This document shows positions 15,294 to 23,492 of a stretch of 25,724 nucleotides of DNA, one piece after another. Positions within the stretch are counted from its first letter, which is position 1. The number at the start of each line of letters is the position of its first letter. A model generated the notes under the pieces. The model was not told the DNA's origin, made no database searches, and saw only the letters and a program-made list of their open reading frames with translations. Origin of the DNA: Clostridiales bacterium UBA6468 (GTDB lineage Bacteria; Bacillota; Clostridia; Oscillospirales; Oscillospiraceae); NCBI GenBank assembly GCA_002436765.1, contig DJNI01000079.1, forward strand, positions 55,377 through 81,100. The letters run 5' to 3'. A program made the translations under genes and the position numbers.

Positions 15294-15325
15294 CGGGCGC
15301 ACCAAAAGGTGCGCCCGACTTTTAC
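15294..15325 (+). terminator. Terminator between the convergent DUF4349 and ParB/Noc genes
   Basis: A perfect ten-base stem CGGGCGCACC (15294-15303) paired with 15308-15317, AAAA loop, followed on the plus strand by ACTTTTACTTT. The minus-strand side has only a short T-run (TTT), so it mainly serves the plus-strand gene. It overlaps the end of the ParB/Noc gene by a few bases. Confidence 0.75.
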
Positions 15326-16104
15326 TTTGGTATGGTGATGGTCAGCACGATCTGGCTGTCCGTCTCCCGGCGTTCCGACACGGCGGGAATGCCGGACAGC
15401 TGGATCTTTTGCAGGGATTGGGTCAGGCTGTTGAGAAACGCGCCCACATTGGCCTTTGACGGCCTGTCCGTCCGGGCGGACAGGAGGGTCTCCACATATT
15501 TTTCCGTCCGCGCCACGCTCATGCCCTGCCGGACGATCTCCTTCACCGCGGCGAGTTTACATTCCTCCGTGGGCAGCTTCAGAAGCGCCCGGGCATGGCG
15601 CTCCGTCAGCCCCGCCTCCCGCAGGGCAAGCAGCACCGGTTCGCTGTGCCTGAGCAGCCGCAGCTTGTTGGCCACCGCGCTCTGGCTTTTCCCCAGAAGC
15701 CGCGCCGCCTGCTCCTGACTCATGTTCCAGTCCTTCAGCAGCCGGGAAATGCCCATGGCTTCCTCGATGAAATCCAGATCCTGCCGCTGCAAATTTTCCA
15801 CCATGGCCGCCATGCCGGACTCCCGGTCGTCCATGCTCATGATGATGCAGGGAATGTCCGTGATCCCCGCCAGCTCCGCCGCCCGGAGGCGGCGCTCTCC
15901 CGCGATCAGTTCATAGCCGTTTCCGCTGCGGCGGACGGACAGCGGCTGCAAGATTCCGTGCTGCCGGATGGAATCGGACAGCTCGTCCAGCGCCTCCGGG
16001 CGGAAAATTTTCCGGGGCTGCGCCGGATTGGGGCGGATGGAACGAGCCGGGAGAAAGACCACCCGTCCGGTCTCCATGTAGGTTTTCAGCTTCTGACATT
16101 GCAT
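15322..16104 (-). CDS. ParB/Noc-family chromosome-binding protein
   Basis: A 260-residue protein. The N-terminal ParB CTPase domain contains IRPNPAQPRKIF, GERRLRAAELAG (69-80) and ENLQRQDLDFIEEA (103-116), the CTP-binding and clamp motifs. A helix-turn-helix (about 128-150, MSQEQAARLLGKSQSAVANKLRLL) should read a parS- or NBS-like site. No parA gene adjoins it, which fits Noc (nucleoid occlusion) or a second ParB better than a partition pair, but the N-terminus is not obviously the membrane-binding helix of Noc. The start at 16104 (MQCQ) has GGGAGGA seven bases upstream; an in-frame ATG eleven codons earlier lacks one. No convincing promoter was found; the upstream region holds the palindromic repeat. 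Confidence 0.9.
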   Translation of the reverse strand: MQCQKLKTYMETGRVVFLPARSIRPNPAQPRKIFRPEALDELSDSIRQHGILQPLSVRRSGNGYELIAGERRLRAAELAGITDIPCIIMSMDDRESGMAAMVENLQRQDLDFIEEAMGISRLLKDWNMSQEQAARLLGKSQSAVANKLRLLRHSEPVLLALREAGLTERHARALLKLPTEECKLAAVKEIVRQGMSVARTEKYVETLLSARTDRPSKANVGAFLNSLTQSLQKIQLSGIPAVSERRETDSQIVLTITIPK

Positions 16105-16151
16105 TGCCCGTCCTCCCTTAAGGAATCTCTGAATCAATCGACGAGAGCTGA

Positions 16152-16252
16152 CAGCGAGGGATTTTGCCGCCAGGAAAAGGATGGAAAACGGAGGAATACT
16201 GAATGTATTTCCCGTTTTTCAGCCTGCGGCATGGAGGCAAAAGACCCGCTGC
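16152..16252. repeat. Large imperfect palindrome, copy B
   Basis: The left arm (16152-16199) and right arm (16205-16252) are complementary around the centre TGAAT, with the core GAATAC-N5-GTATTTC. The outer ends CAGCGAGGGATTTTGCC and GGCAAAAGACCCGCTG match copy A, while the inner arms differ but keep pairing (for example GGAAAACGG with CCGTTTTTC). This is the sign of a mobile or selected hairpin element rather than chance. It sits in the 447-base gap between the ParB/Noc gene and groES. A shorter stretch at 16312-16352 (GGGAATACC followed by GAAAACGGCGCGGCG) resembles the middle of copy A with its centre deleted. Confidence 0.6.
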
Positions 16253-16420
16253 TCAGCCGAAGACGATCGGTTCAGAGATCCCTTGAAATATGTGACCATT
16301 GTACGGTTCGGGAAAACGGGAATACCAGCGAAAACGGCGCGGCGTTCCGGGGAAATGCACGACAAATTTTCCTTTATTATCCAGTTCATAAAATATTTAC
16401 GGAATATTGCATTTTCCCTC

Positions 16421-16449
16421 TTGCTTTTTTTGCCAACCTGCGCTATTAT
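16421..16449 (+). promoter_or_regulatory. Sigma-A type promoter of groESL
   Basis: TTGCTT (16421-16426), 17 bases, TATTAT (16444-16449). The CIRCE operator begins two bases after the -10 box and covers the expected start site near 16456, so bound HrcA would block initiation. Confidence 0.8.
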
Positions 16450-16450
16450 A

Positions 16451-16477
16451 TTAGCACTCACGATGAGTGAGTGCTAA
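16451..16477 (+). promoter_or_regulatory. CIRCE operator (HrcA binding site)
   Basis: TTAGCACTC (16451-16459), nine bases, GAGTGCTAA (16469-16477): an exact match to the CIRCE consensus inverted repeat. HrcA is known to bind this element and repress chaperone operons until heat or misfolding stress. hrcA itself is not in the window. Confidence 0.97.
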
Positions 16478-16551
16478 ACCGCGTAGATACAGGCGGGGAG
16501 GGTTCGCCCGATACCCGTCGTCTAAATACTTTAGGTATGGAGGAATTCAAA

Positions 16552-16827
16552 ATGAAACTCAAGCCCATGGCAGATAACGTTCTGCTCAAAGCCCACGAGG
16601 CGCCCGAGACCACCGTTTCCGGCATTGTTCTGGCTACCACCAACAAGGAAAAGCCCATGATCTACGAAGTCGTTTCCGTCGGTCCCGGCACCAAGGACGT
16701 CACCATGACCGTCAAGGCCGGTGAGAAGGTCGTTGTCGGCAAGTTCACCGGCACCGATGTGACCATCGACAAGGAAGATTATAAGTTTGTCAAGCAGGAC
16801 GACATTCTGGCTGTCGTCACTGACTAA
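16552..16827 (+). CDS. groES: Co-chaperonin GroES (Hsp10)
   Basis: A 91-residue protein of normal GroES length, beginning MKLKPMADNVLLKAHEAPETTVSGIVL (the mobile loop lies around residues 15-30) and ending in EDYKFVKQDDILAVV. It forms the heptameric lid of the GroEL folding chamber in the cytoplasm. The ATG is preceded by GGAGGA. A longer in-frame reading from 16471 would start inside the CIRCE operator and is rejected. The gene is followed by groEL after 14 bases. Confidence 0.97.
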   Translation: MKLKPMADNVLLKAHEAPETTVSGIVLATTNKEKPMIYEVVSVGPGTKDVTMTVKAGEKVVVGKFTGTDVTIDKEDYKFVKQDDILAVVTD

Positions 16828-16841
16828 GGAGGAAGATTATC

Positions 16842-18476
<1,635 letters not shown>

Positions 18477-18498
18477 GCAATTCCCGAAAACAAATCCG

Positions 18499-18535
18499 TC
18501 CGGCGGCTCCATTCGGAGCCGCCGGATTTTTCTTT
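18499..18535 (+). terminator. Intrinsic terminator after groEL
   Basis: A perfect 12-base stem TCCGGCGGCTCC (18499-18510) paired with 18515-18526, loop ATTC, followed by TTTTTCTTT, 22 bases beyond the groEL stop. Confidence 0.92.
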
Positions 18536-18553
18536 CAAAACCGCACAGCGCAA

Positions 18554-18585
18554 AATTTCCCCGGGCGAGATCGCCCGGGGAAATT
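18554..18585 (-). terminator. Hairpin terminator between groEL and the convergent ROK gene
   Basis: A perfect 15-base inverted repeat AATTTCCCCGGGCGA (18554-18568) with 18571-18585, two-base loop. It lies 19 bases beyond the ROK stop on the minus strand, where the stem leads into AATTTTG. The T-run is short but the stem is very stable. It could act on both strands. Confidence 0.7.
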
Positions 18586-18604
18586 GTCATATTGAGGAAA
18601 GTTT

Positions 18605-19984
18605 TTACTTGATTCTGGGCAGGGACGCCGCCGCCACGGACTGACCTACGCGGCGGGTCTTTTCGTCGGGGAGGGAAACCTCACACTTTTTCGCAAGCGC
18701 CGGGTATTCGTCGGCCAGAATTTCGTTGCACACCCGCAGAATGGTGTCGCCGCCCTTGCCGGACATGACGCGGCCGAGCATCATCATATGCTCGATGTCG
18801 TAGAACTGGGAATACAGCACCACGGTGTATGCCAGATACGCGCCGATGGTCTCGAAAATGGCCCGGGCTCCGGGGTCGTCCTTCTCCATCAGCGCCTGAA
18901 CGACCTTCAGCTTCTCCGCGGGGGACAGGGTTTCGTCCAGCTCGATACCGGCGGCGGGCGCCAGCTTGATGACCGCGTCCTGAGAGAAATACTTGCAGCC
19001 CACGCCAAAGTCCGTGGACCACTCGTCCTGCATGGCGTTCTCGCAAAGGTCAACGGGGGCAAAAGCCAGCTCGTTGATCCAGCCCAGGACGTTCTTGTCC
19101 TTGTCCACGTAGCCCACGGCCTCGGAGGTACCCATGGCGATGCCCATGATGTTGCCAACGCCTAAGCCCATGGCGCCCGCCAGGGCGGACACGTCGCCGT
19201 CGTTGGCGACTACGATGGGCACGTCGCCGATTTCCTTGGCGGCGCGGTCGTAGATGGTCTTGACCTTGTCCCACTGGGAGCGGGGGACCTTGATGAACAG
19301 AGACGCGACCATGGGCGCGTTGCCGATAAACACGCCTGCGGAGGACACGCCGATGGCGTCCACCCGGGGCATTTTGGAAGCGGCGCTCTTGAACGCGGCC
19401 ACGATGCCGTCATAATGGTACTGGGGGTCTGCATGGAGTTTGGGGAACCAGACGACCTCCTCGGAGTAGACGCACTCGCCGTCGATCACGGCGGAGACCT
19501 TCCGGTCGGAACCGCCGGCGTCGAAGCCGATGCGGCAGCCGTCCAGATTGCCGCCGATGGGCTCGGCGACTTCGTTGGCGGCGGGGCAATCTTCCAGCGG
19601 CAGGTCAACGATTTCCAGATCCCGCTCATAGAGCTGGTGGAAGAAGGTAAAGTCAAAGCACCGCTCGCCCTTGGGGGCGTAGGCCTTTTTCAGCCGCCGG
19701 GCAAGCTCGCTGCATCCGCAGACGCTCACCCGGAAGCCGCCGATGGACCACAGCAGGAACTTGACATACCGCTCCACATAGCGGTAGTCGGCCTCGGCCA
19801 TCTTCGGCGTGCCGTGGATGCAGGTGCGGCGGACGGAAACGCGGCCCTTGTCCCGCTCAACGGCGATGGCGATGGGCTTCTTCGCGTCCTTCAGGTAGGC
19901 GGCGCGCCATACGCCGAAGGGGATAAACTGTTGATCCAGCCTGGGCGTATGCTTCATGTCGTATTCAATGCCTAAGTACTGCAT
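18605..19984 (-). CDS. ROK-family sugar kinase-like protein with an N-terminal extension
   Basis: A 459-residue protein. The C-terminal part is an actin-fold ROK domain, beginning IGFDAGGSDRKVSAV near residue 152 (phosphate-1 loop) and continuing with IGVSSAGVFIGN, VVANDGDVSALAGA and MGIAMGTSEAVGYV (adenosine/phosphate-2 region). About 150 residues come before this and do not look like the usual ROK helix-turn-helix; I do not recognise them. The ROK zinc motif CxCGxxGCxE is absent. Kinase activity on a sugar is therefore plausible but not proven, and the substrate is unknown. The Asp in VVANDGDV may fill the catalytic role. The ATG has AGGAGGAA eight bases upstream. It is a single-gene unit with an extended -10 promoter. 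Confidence 0.75.
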   Translation of the reverse strand: MQYLGIEYDMKHTPRLDQQFIPFGVWRAAYLKDAKKPIAIAVERDKGRVSVRRTCIHGTPKMAEADYRYVERYVKFLLWSIGGFRVSVCGCSELARRLKKAYAPKGERCFDFTFFHQLYERDLEIVDLPLEDCPAANEVAEPIGGNLDGCRIGFDAGGSDRKVSAVIDGECVYSEEVVWFPKLHADPQYHYDGIVAAFKSAASKMPRVDAIGVSSAGVFIGNAPMVASLFIKVPRSQWDKVKTIYDRAAKEIGDVPIVVANDGDVSALAGAMGLGVGNIMGIAMGTSEAVGYVDKDKNVLGWINELAFAPVDLCENAMQDEWSTDFGVGCKYFSQDAVIKLAPAAGIELDETLSPAEKLKVVQALMEKDDPGARAIFETIGAYLAYTVVLYSQFYDIEHMMMLGRVMSGKGGDTILRVCNEILADEYPALAKKCEVSLPDEKTRRVGQSVAAASLPRIK

Positions 19985-20029
19985 GGAAAGTTCCTCCTTA
20001 TCGTTCAGGCTTTTTCGCTTCTATGTATA

Positions 20030-20038
20030 AGTATAGCA
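20030..20038 (-). promoter_or_regulatory. Extended -10 promoter of the ROK gene
   Basis: On the minus strand TGC followed by TATACT (plus 20030-20035, TGC at 20036-20038). No good -35 box lies 17 bases upstream; a TTGAAA is present but too far away. Start near 20023. Confidence 0.5.
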
Positions 20039-20125
20039 TAAATTACCGTCCGGGCTATAGGGATTTCAACATCATTTTTACCAAATCCGCTTTTTTAAGC
20101 CGCCCGTTTCACCATGACACAAATC

Positions 20126-20152
20126 AAGGCCGGTGCATTGCGCACCGGCCTT
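20126..20152 (-). terminator. Possible terminator after the oadB / small-protein unit
   Basis: A perfect 11-base stem AAGGCCGGTGC (20126-20136) with 20142-20152 lies 11 bases beyond the small gene's stop. On the minus strand it is followed by GATTTGTG, a poor T-run, so it may also be an RNA-stabilising hairpin. Confidence 0.5.
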
Positions 20153-20162
20153 CAGGCTGTCA

Positions 20163-20297
20163 TTATTTGTCCCTCGATGTCAGCGCGTTCAGCAGGCTCA
20201 CACCGGCGATAATCACGCCCGTCACCAGAAAAACGCCCAGCATTCCCGTGCCCACGATGGGCAGAACGTTTAATAGATAATCCACATGCAGCTCCAT
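20163..20297 (-). CDS. Small OadG-like single-span membrane protein
   Basis: A 44-residue frame starting MELHVDYLLNVLPIVGTGM. It has one hydrophobic span (about residues 8-37: LLNVLPIVGTGMLGVFLVTG then VIIAGVSLLNAL) and a polar end TSRDK. It starts three bases after the oadB stop, with AGGAGGTTAACAA-ATG overlapping that stop, so it has a strong ribosome binding site and is co-translated with oadB. The position next to the beta subunit, the single N-terminal span and the short polar tail resemble the membrane part of OadG/sodium-pump gamma subunits, which anchor the decarboxylase complex. Full OadG proteins are about twice as long. Homology is my inference; the coding call is well supported. 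Confidence 0.75.
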   Translation of the reverse strand: MELHVDYLLNVLPIVGTGMLGVFLVTGVIIAGVSLLNALTSRDK

Positions 20298-20300
20298 TTG

Positions 20301-21398
20301 TTAACCTCCTACCAGCGCCAGAATCAGGCCGCCCGCAATGACGGAGGCGATCTGGCCGGAAACGTTGACCCCGGCGGCGTGCATCAGCAGGAAATTCTGC
20401 TTATCCTCCGCCAAACCCATTTTATGCACCACCCGGGCGGACATGGGGAACGCGGAAATTCCCGCCGCACCGATCATGGGGTTGATTTTTTCCTTCAGGA
20501 ACAGATTCATCAGCTTTGCGATCATCACGCCGCCCACGGTATCCATCACAAAAGCAACCAGCCCCAGCCCCAGAATCAGCAGCGTCTCCACCCGCAGGAA
20601 CTCCGCCGCATTCATCCGGGAAGCGATGGTCAGTCCCAGCAGAATGGTGATCAGGTTTGCCAGCACGTTCTGCGCCGTCTCCGACAGGGAATTCAGCACG
20701 CCGCACTCCCGGATGAGATTTCCAAACATGAGAAATCCGATCAGCGCCACGGCCTGGGGCGCCACAAGCCCGACGATGACCGTCACCGTAATGGGGAACA
20801 GGATTTTCGTGGTTTTGGAAACGGGGCGGCCTTTATAGGTCATTCTGATCTTCCGCTCCGCCTGGGTGGTACACAGACGAATCACCGGCGGCTGCACCAT
20901 CGGCACCAGCGCCATGTAGGAATAAGCCGCCACCATAATGGCCGCCGTGTAGCTGGAACCCAGCTGCTGGGCGACGAAAATGGACGTAGGGCCGTCCGCC
21001 GCGCCGATGATGGCGATGGAGGCCGCGTCGTTGAGTTCAAATCCCAGCAGGGACGCCAGTCCCAGGGTAAAGAAAATGCCGAACTGCGCCGCCGCGCCGA
21101 AGATCATCAGCTTGGGATTTGCCAGCAGCGGCTGGAAATCGATCATCGCGCCGATGCCGATGAACAGCAGCAGCGGGAACAATTCGTGTCCCGCAATGCC
21201 GATCTCGAACAGGTGGGCAATGACCTCCGCCGCACCGGAATTGGGCAGATTTACCAGAATTGCGCCGAAGCCCATGGGCAGCAGCAGCGACGGCTCCATC
21301 TCCTTGACGATGGCGAGGTAGATCAGCACGCCGCCGATGAGCCACATGAGCACCTGCTGCCAGGTGAGAAACGTCAGGTTTTCCACAAGCACTTCCAT
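20301..21398 (-). CDS. Sodium ion-translocating decarboxylase, beta subunit (OadB/MmdB/GcdB family)
   Basis: A 365-residue integral membrane protein of family length with about nine to ten spans. It begins MEVLVENLTFLTWQQVLMW and has the conserved MGFGAILVNLP, GAMIDFQPLLANPK, and DAASIAIIGAADGPTSIF; the Asp in GAADGPT (132-138) matches the conserved Na+-pumping residue region. This subunit couples decarboxylation of a carboxybiotin carrier to Na+ export. The alpha carboxyltransferase and biotin carrier genes are not in the window, so the acid used (oxaloacetate, methylmalonyl-CoA or glutaconyl-CoA) cannot be told. The ATG has AAGGAGT upstream. It is followed at once by the small OadG-like gene. 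Confidence 0.92.
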   Translation of the reverse strand: MEVLVENLTFLTWQQVLMWLIGGVLIYLAIVKEMEPSLLLPMGFGAILVNLPNSGAAEVIAHLFEIGIAGHELFPLLLFIGIGAMIDFQPLLANPKLMIFGAAAQFGIFFTLGLASLLGFELNDAASIAIIGAADGPTSIFVAQQLGSSYTAAIMVAAYSYMALVPMVQPPVIRLCTTQAERKIRMTYKGRPVSKTTKILFPITVTVIVGLVAPQAVALIGFLMFGNLIRECGVLNSLSETAQNVLANLITILLGLTIASRMNAAEFLRVETLLILGLGLVAFVMDTVGGVMIAKLMNLFLKEKINPMIGAAGISAFPMSARVVHKMGLAEDKQNFLLMHAAGVNVSGQIASVIAGGLILALVGG

Positions 21399-21445
21399 AA
21401 AAAGACTCCTTTTGCGGCAAACCGCTGCCGCCCGAACTGGGGACT

Positions 21446-21451
21446 ATTATA
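21446..21451 (-). promoter_or_regulatory. Possible -10 box of the oadB promoter
   Basis: A perfect TATAAT on the minus strand, 48 bases before the oadB start. The sequence 17 bases upstream (near CCCATT) is a poor -35 box, so the promoter is weak, activator dependent or wrongly placed. Confidence 0.4.
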
Positions 21452-21475
21452 ATATGCCGGCGGCAAAAATGGGGT

Positions 21476-21531
21476 AAAAATTTGAAGGTTTCAGAAAAGC
21501 GCTCCGAAAAGGCCGCTTTGACCTCTTCAGA
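21476..21531 (-). terminator. Possible terminator after the response regulator
   Basis: Between the response regulator stop and oadB the minus strand can pair AAAGCG with CGCTTT and GAAG with CTTC, then runs into AAATTTTTACC. The stem is interrupted, so this is a tentative call. Confidence 0.4.
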
Positions 21532-21540
21532 GAGCTTTTG

Positions 21541-22239
21541 TTATTCGTCGGCGATTCGATATCCCACGCCCAGCTCATTGATGACGTACCGGCTGTCCCC
21601 CGGGCGGCAGCCCAGCTTCTTGCGGATGTTCGCCATGTTCACTTGCAGCTTCTTCACGCTCCCGTCGTCCATGCTGCCCCAGACGGAGCGGATGATGGTG
21701 GCGTAGGTCAGCACCTTGCCCGTGTGCTGGCTTAAGAGCGCCAGAATGTTGTATTCCGTCTGGGTCAGGTGAACCGGGGTTCCTCCCACGCTCACCTGCC
21801 GCCGGTCGTAGTCGATGACCAGATCGTCCACGGTGAACAGGCTGGAGGGGGCGACCCGCGCCCGGTTCCGGCTGGCGCGAAGGGCCGCCCGTACCCGTGC
21901 CAGCAGCTCCGCCGTCCCGAAGGGCTTGGTTATGTAATCGTTCGCCCCCAAGTCCAGGGCGGAGACCTTGTCGTTTTCCTCCGTCCGGGCGGACAGGACG
22001 ATGATGGGAACGGTGCTGAAAAGCCGCACCTGCCGGATAAATTCGCCGCCGTCCATGTCCGGAAGTCCCAAATCCAGCACCACCAGATCCGGCGTGTAGG
22101 AGGAAAAGATCAGCAGTCCCTGACGGCACCGCTCGGCGGTCAGCACCTGATAGCCGTTGGTCTCCAGAATCGTCTGGACGAAGCCCAGAATGCTCTGGTC
22201 GTCCTCCACAATGAGTACCTTATATTTGTTATTCCCCAT
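21541..22239 (-). CDS. OmpR/PhoB-family response regulator, KdpE-like
   Basis: A 232-residue two-domain regulator. The receiver domain carries the acidic pair in VLIVEDDQS, phosphoacceptor Asp56 in VVLDLGLPDMDGGEF, VLSAR with the conserved Ser, and the Lys of YITKPFG. The winged-helix DNA-binding domain (about 130-230) shows HLTQTEYNILALLSQHTGKVLTYATIIRSVWG and KLQVNMANIRKKLG. The overall pattern is closest to KdpE. GGAGGA precedes the ATG, and its start overlaps the kinase gene by 11 bases, so the pair is coupled. No kdpFABC potassium pump is near, so its targets are unknown. Confidence 0.92.
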   Translation of the reverse strand: MGNNKYKVLIVEDDQSILGFVQTILETNGYQVLTAERCRQGLLIFSSYTPDLVVLDLGLPDMDGGEFIRQVRLFSTVPIIVLSARTEENDKVSALDLGANDYITKPFGTAELLARVRAALRASRNRARVAPSSLFTVDDLVIDYDRRQVSVGGTPVHLTQTEYNILALLSQHTGKVLTYATIIRSVWGSMDDGSVKKLQVNMANIRKKLGCRPGDSRYVINELGVGYRIADE

Positions 22240-23290
22240 TTTCGTCCTCCATTTCCAGCCGGAAGCCCACTTCGGTGCCGCCTCCGGCTCGCTTGCCTGC
22301 CCATATCTCGCCGCCGTGGGCCTTGATAATGGCGCTGCACACGCTCAGGCCGATGCCCATGCTGCTGCGGCTCTGGTCTGTTGGCATTTCGCTGCCCAGC
22401 ATTCCCGTGAACAGCTTGGGAAGCTTATCCTCCGGGATGCCGCAGCCGTCGTCCTCTACGTAAAAATACGCCCATAGCCCCCTGACCTCCACCCGGAGCC
22501 AGAGATTTTTCATGCCCTTGGCGTGAAACACCGCGTTTTCCAGCAGATTCATCAGCACCTGAGAGATCAGCATGGCGTCCATGGGAATGCTGACGAATTC
22601 CTCCGGAATTTCCACATGAACCTCCCTGTCCGGGTAGTGCTTGCGGAACTTCACCAGCACCGCGTCGATCAGCTCCTCCAGAACGGTGTCGTTCTTGGAA
22701 AGACGGACGGTGGAGGTATCCACCCGGGTCACGGACAGCAGGTTCTCCACCATCCGCACCAGCCATTGGGCGTCGGCGCAGACGTCAGACAGAAGCTTTA
22801 TGTGGGTCTGCCGCGGGAGGGCGTCGTAATTTTCCAGCATGGCGGAGCAGGCGCCGTAAATAGATGTCAGGGGCGTGCGCAGGTCGTGGGATACCGCCCG
22901 CAGGAGATTGCCCCGCATCCGCTCCTTTTCCGCCTCGGCCTTCATCTGCTCCTGCCGCTTGATCTGGGTGGTCATGGCGCTGGTCATGATGGACACCATC
23001 AGCATCACCACGGCGGAGGACAGGCACTCCGGCCGGATCAGGTTGAACGCCCAGTAAGGATATGTAAAGGCGTAATTCACGGCCATGACGCTGACCAGGG
23101 AGGATGCGATCCCCCAGAAATACCCCTGCGTCCGCCATGCGATCAGAAACACGCCCAGCACGAAGATCATGGGCGTCACGGACGGGATGCGGAACCACTG
23201 GAGAAGAACCAGATTCAGGGCAAATGCCGTCACCAGAATGACCGCCGCGTAAGCAAAGTCCAGAAAAACGCGCTTGTGCTGCTTCATCAT
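22229..23290 (-). CDS. KdpD-like sensor histidine kinase lacking the N-terminal KdpD/USP domains
   Basis: A 353-residue membrane kinase. A DUF4118 (KdpD-type) four-span membrane region occupies about residues 10-110, including GIASSLVSVMAVNYAFTYPYWAF. A coiled linker follows, then the H-box LLRAVSHDLRTPLTSIYGA (His135), N-box LMNLLENAVFHA, and ATP-lid DDGCGIP and GIGLSVC. Classical KdpD has about 400 further N-terminal residues (KdpD and universal-stress-type domains); these are absent, and the promoter directly upstream shows they were not merely missed. I use ATG 23290 (or 23287) behind GAGGTGAG. A TTG at 23308 lies in the -10 box and cannot be the start. The signal sensed is unknown. Confidence 0.88.
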   Translation of the reverse strand: MMKQHKRVFLDFAYAAVILVTAFALNLVLLQWFRIPSVTPMIFVLGVFLIAWRTQGYFWGIASSLVSVMAVNYAFTYPYWAFNLIRPECLSSAVVMLMVSIMTSAMTTQIKRQEQMKAEAEKERMRGNLLRAVSHDLRTPLTSIYGACSAMLENYDALPRQTHIKLLSDVCADAQWLVRMVENLLSVTRVDTSTVRLSKNDTVLEELIDAVLVKFRKHYPDREVHVEIPEEFVSIPMDAMLISQVLMNLLENAVFHAKGMKNLWLRVEVRGLWAYFYVEDDGCGIPEDKLPKLFTGMLGSEMPTDQSRSSMGIGLSVCSAIIKAHGGEIWAGKRAGGGTEVGFRLEMEDENGE

Positions 23291-23307
23291 GCTCACCTCA
23301 CCTGCCA

Positions 23308-23316
23308 ATTATAGCA
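23308..23316 (-). promoter_or_regulatory. Extended -10 promoter of the two-component operon
   Basis: On the minus strand TGC followed by a perfect TATAAT (plus 23308-23313, TGC at 23314-23316). The -35 region is weak (TATGTT). The start near 23301 leaves only about 11 bases of leader, just enough for GAGGTGAG. Confidence 0.6.
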
Positions 23317-23430
23317 TTTTCTGTCGGAAAAACATACCCCGAATCGGGAAAAGTTTGCTCCGGCGGCAAAAGCCTGGTAAAGAAATTTCCGCTGCGGCAT
23401 ATCCGGAAACGGATGCTCCGGCGGGCACTG

Positions 23431-23459
23431 TTGACACCGGGATATATTTTTGATACAAT
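23431..23459 (+). promoter_or_regulatory. Sigma-A type promoter of the nfeD-SPFH-DUF6440 operon
   Basis: A perfect TTGACA (23431-23436), 17 bases, TACAAT (23454-23459). The start near 23466 leaves about 27 bases, ending in AAAGGAGA before the ATG at 23493. It is divergent from the two-component promoter. Confidence 0.88.
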
Positions 23460-23492
23460 AAAAATACACTATAGCGGAAAGGAGATTGCGAC

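Noticed and set aside
23291..23308. TTG start at 23308 for the histidine kinase
   Set aside because: The codon lies within the TATAAT -10 box of its own promoter, so it would not be transcribed.
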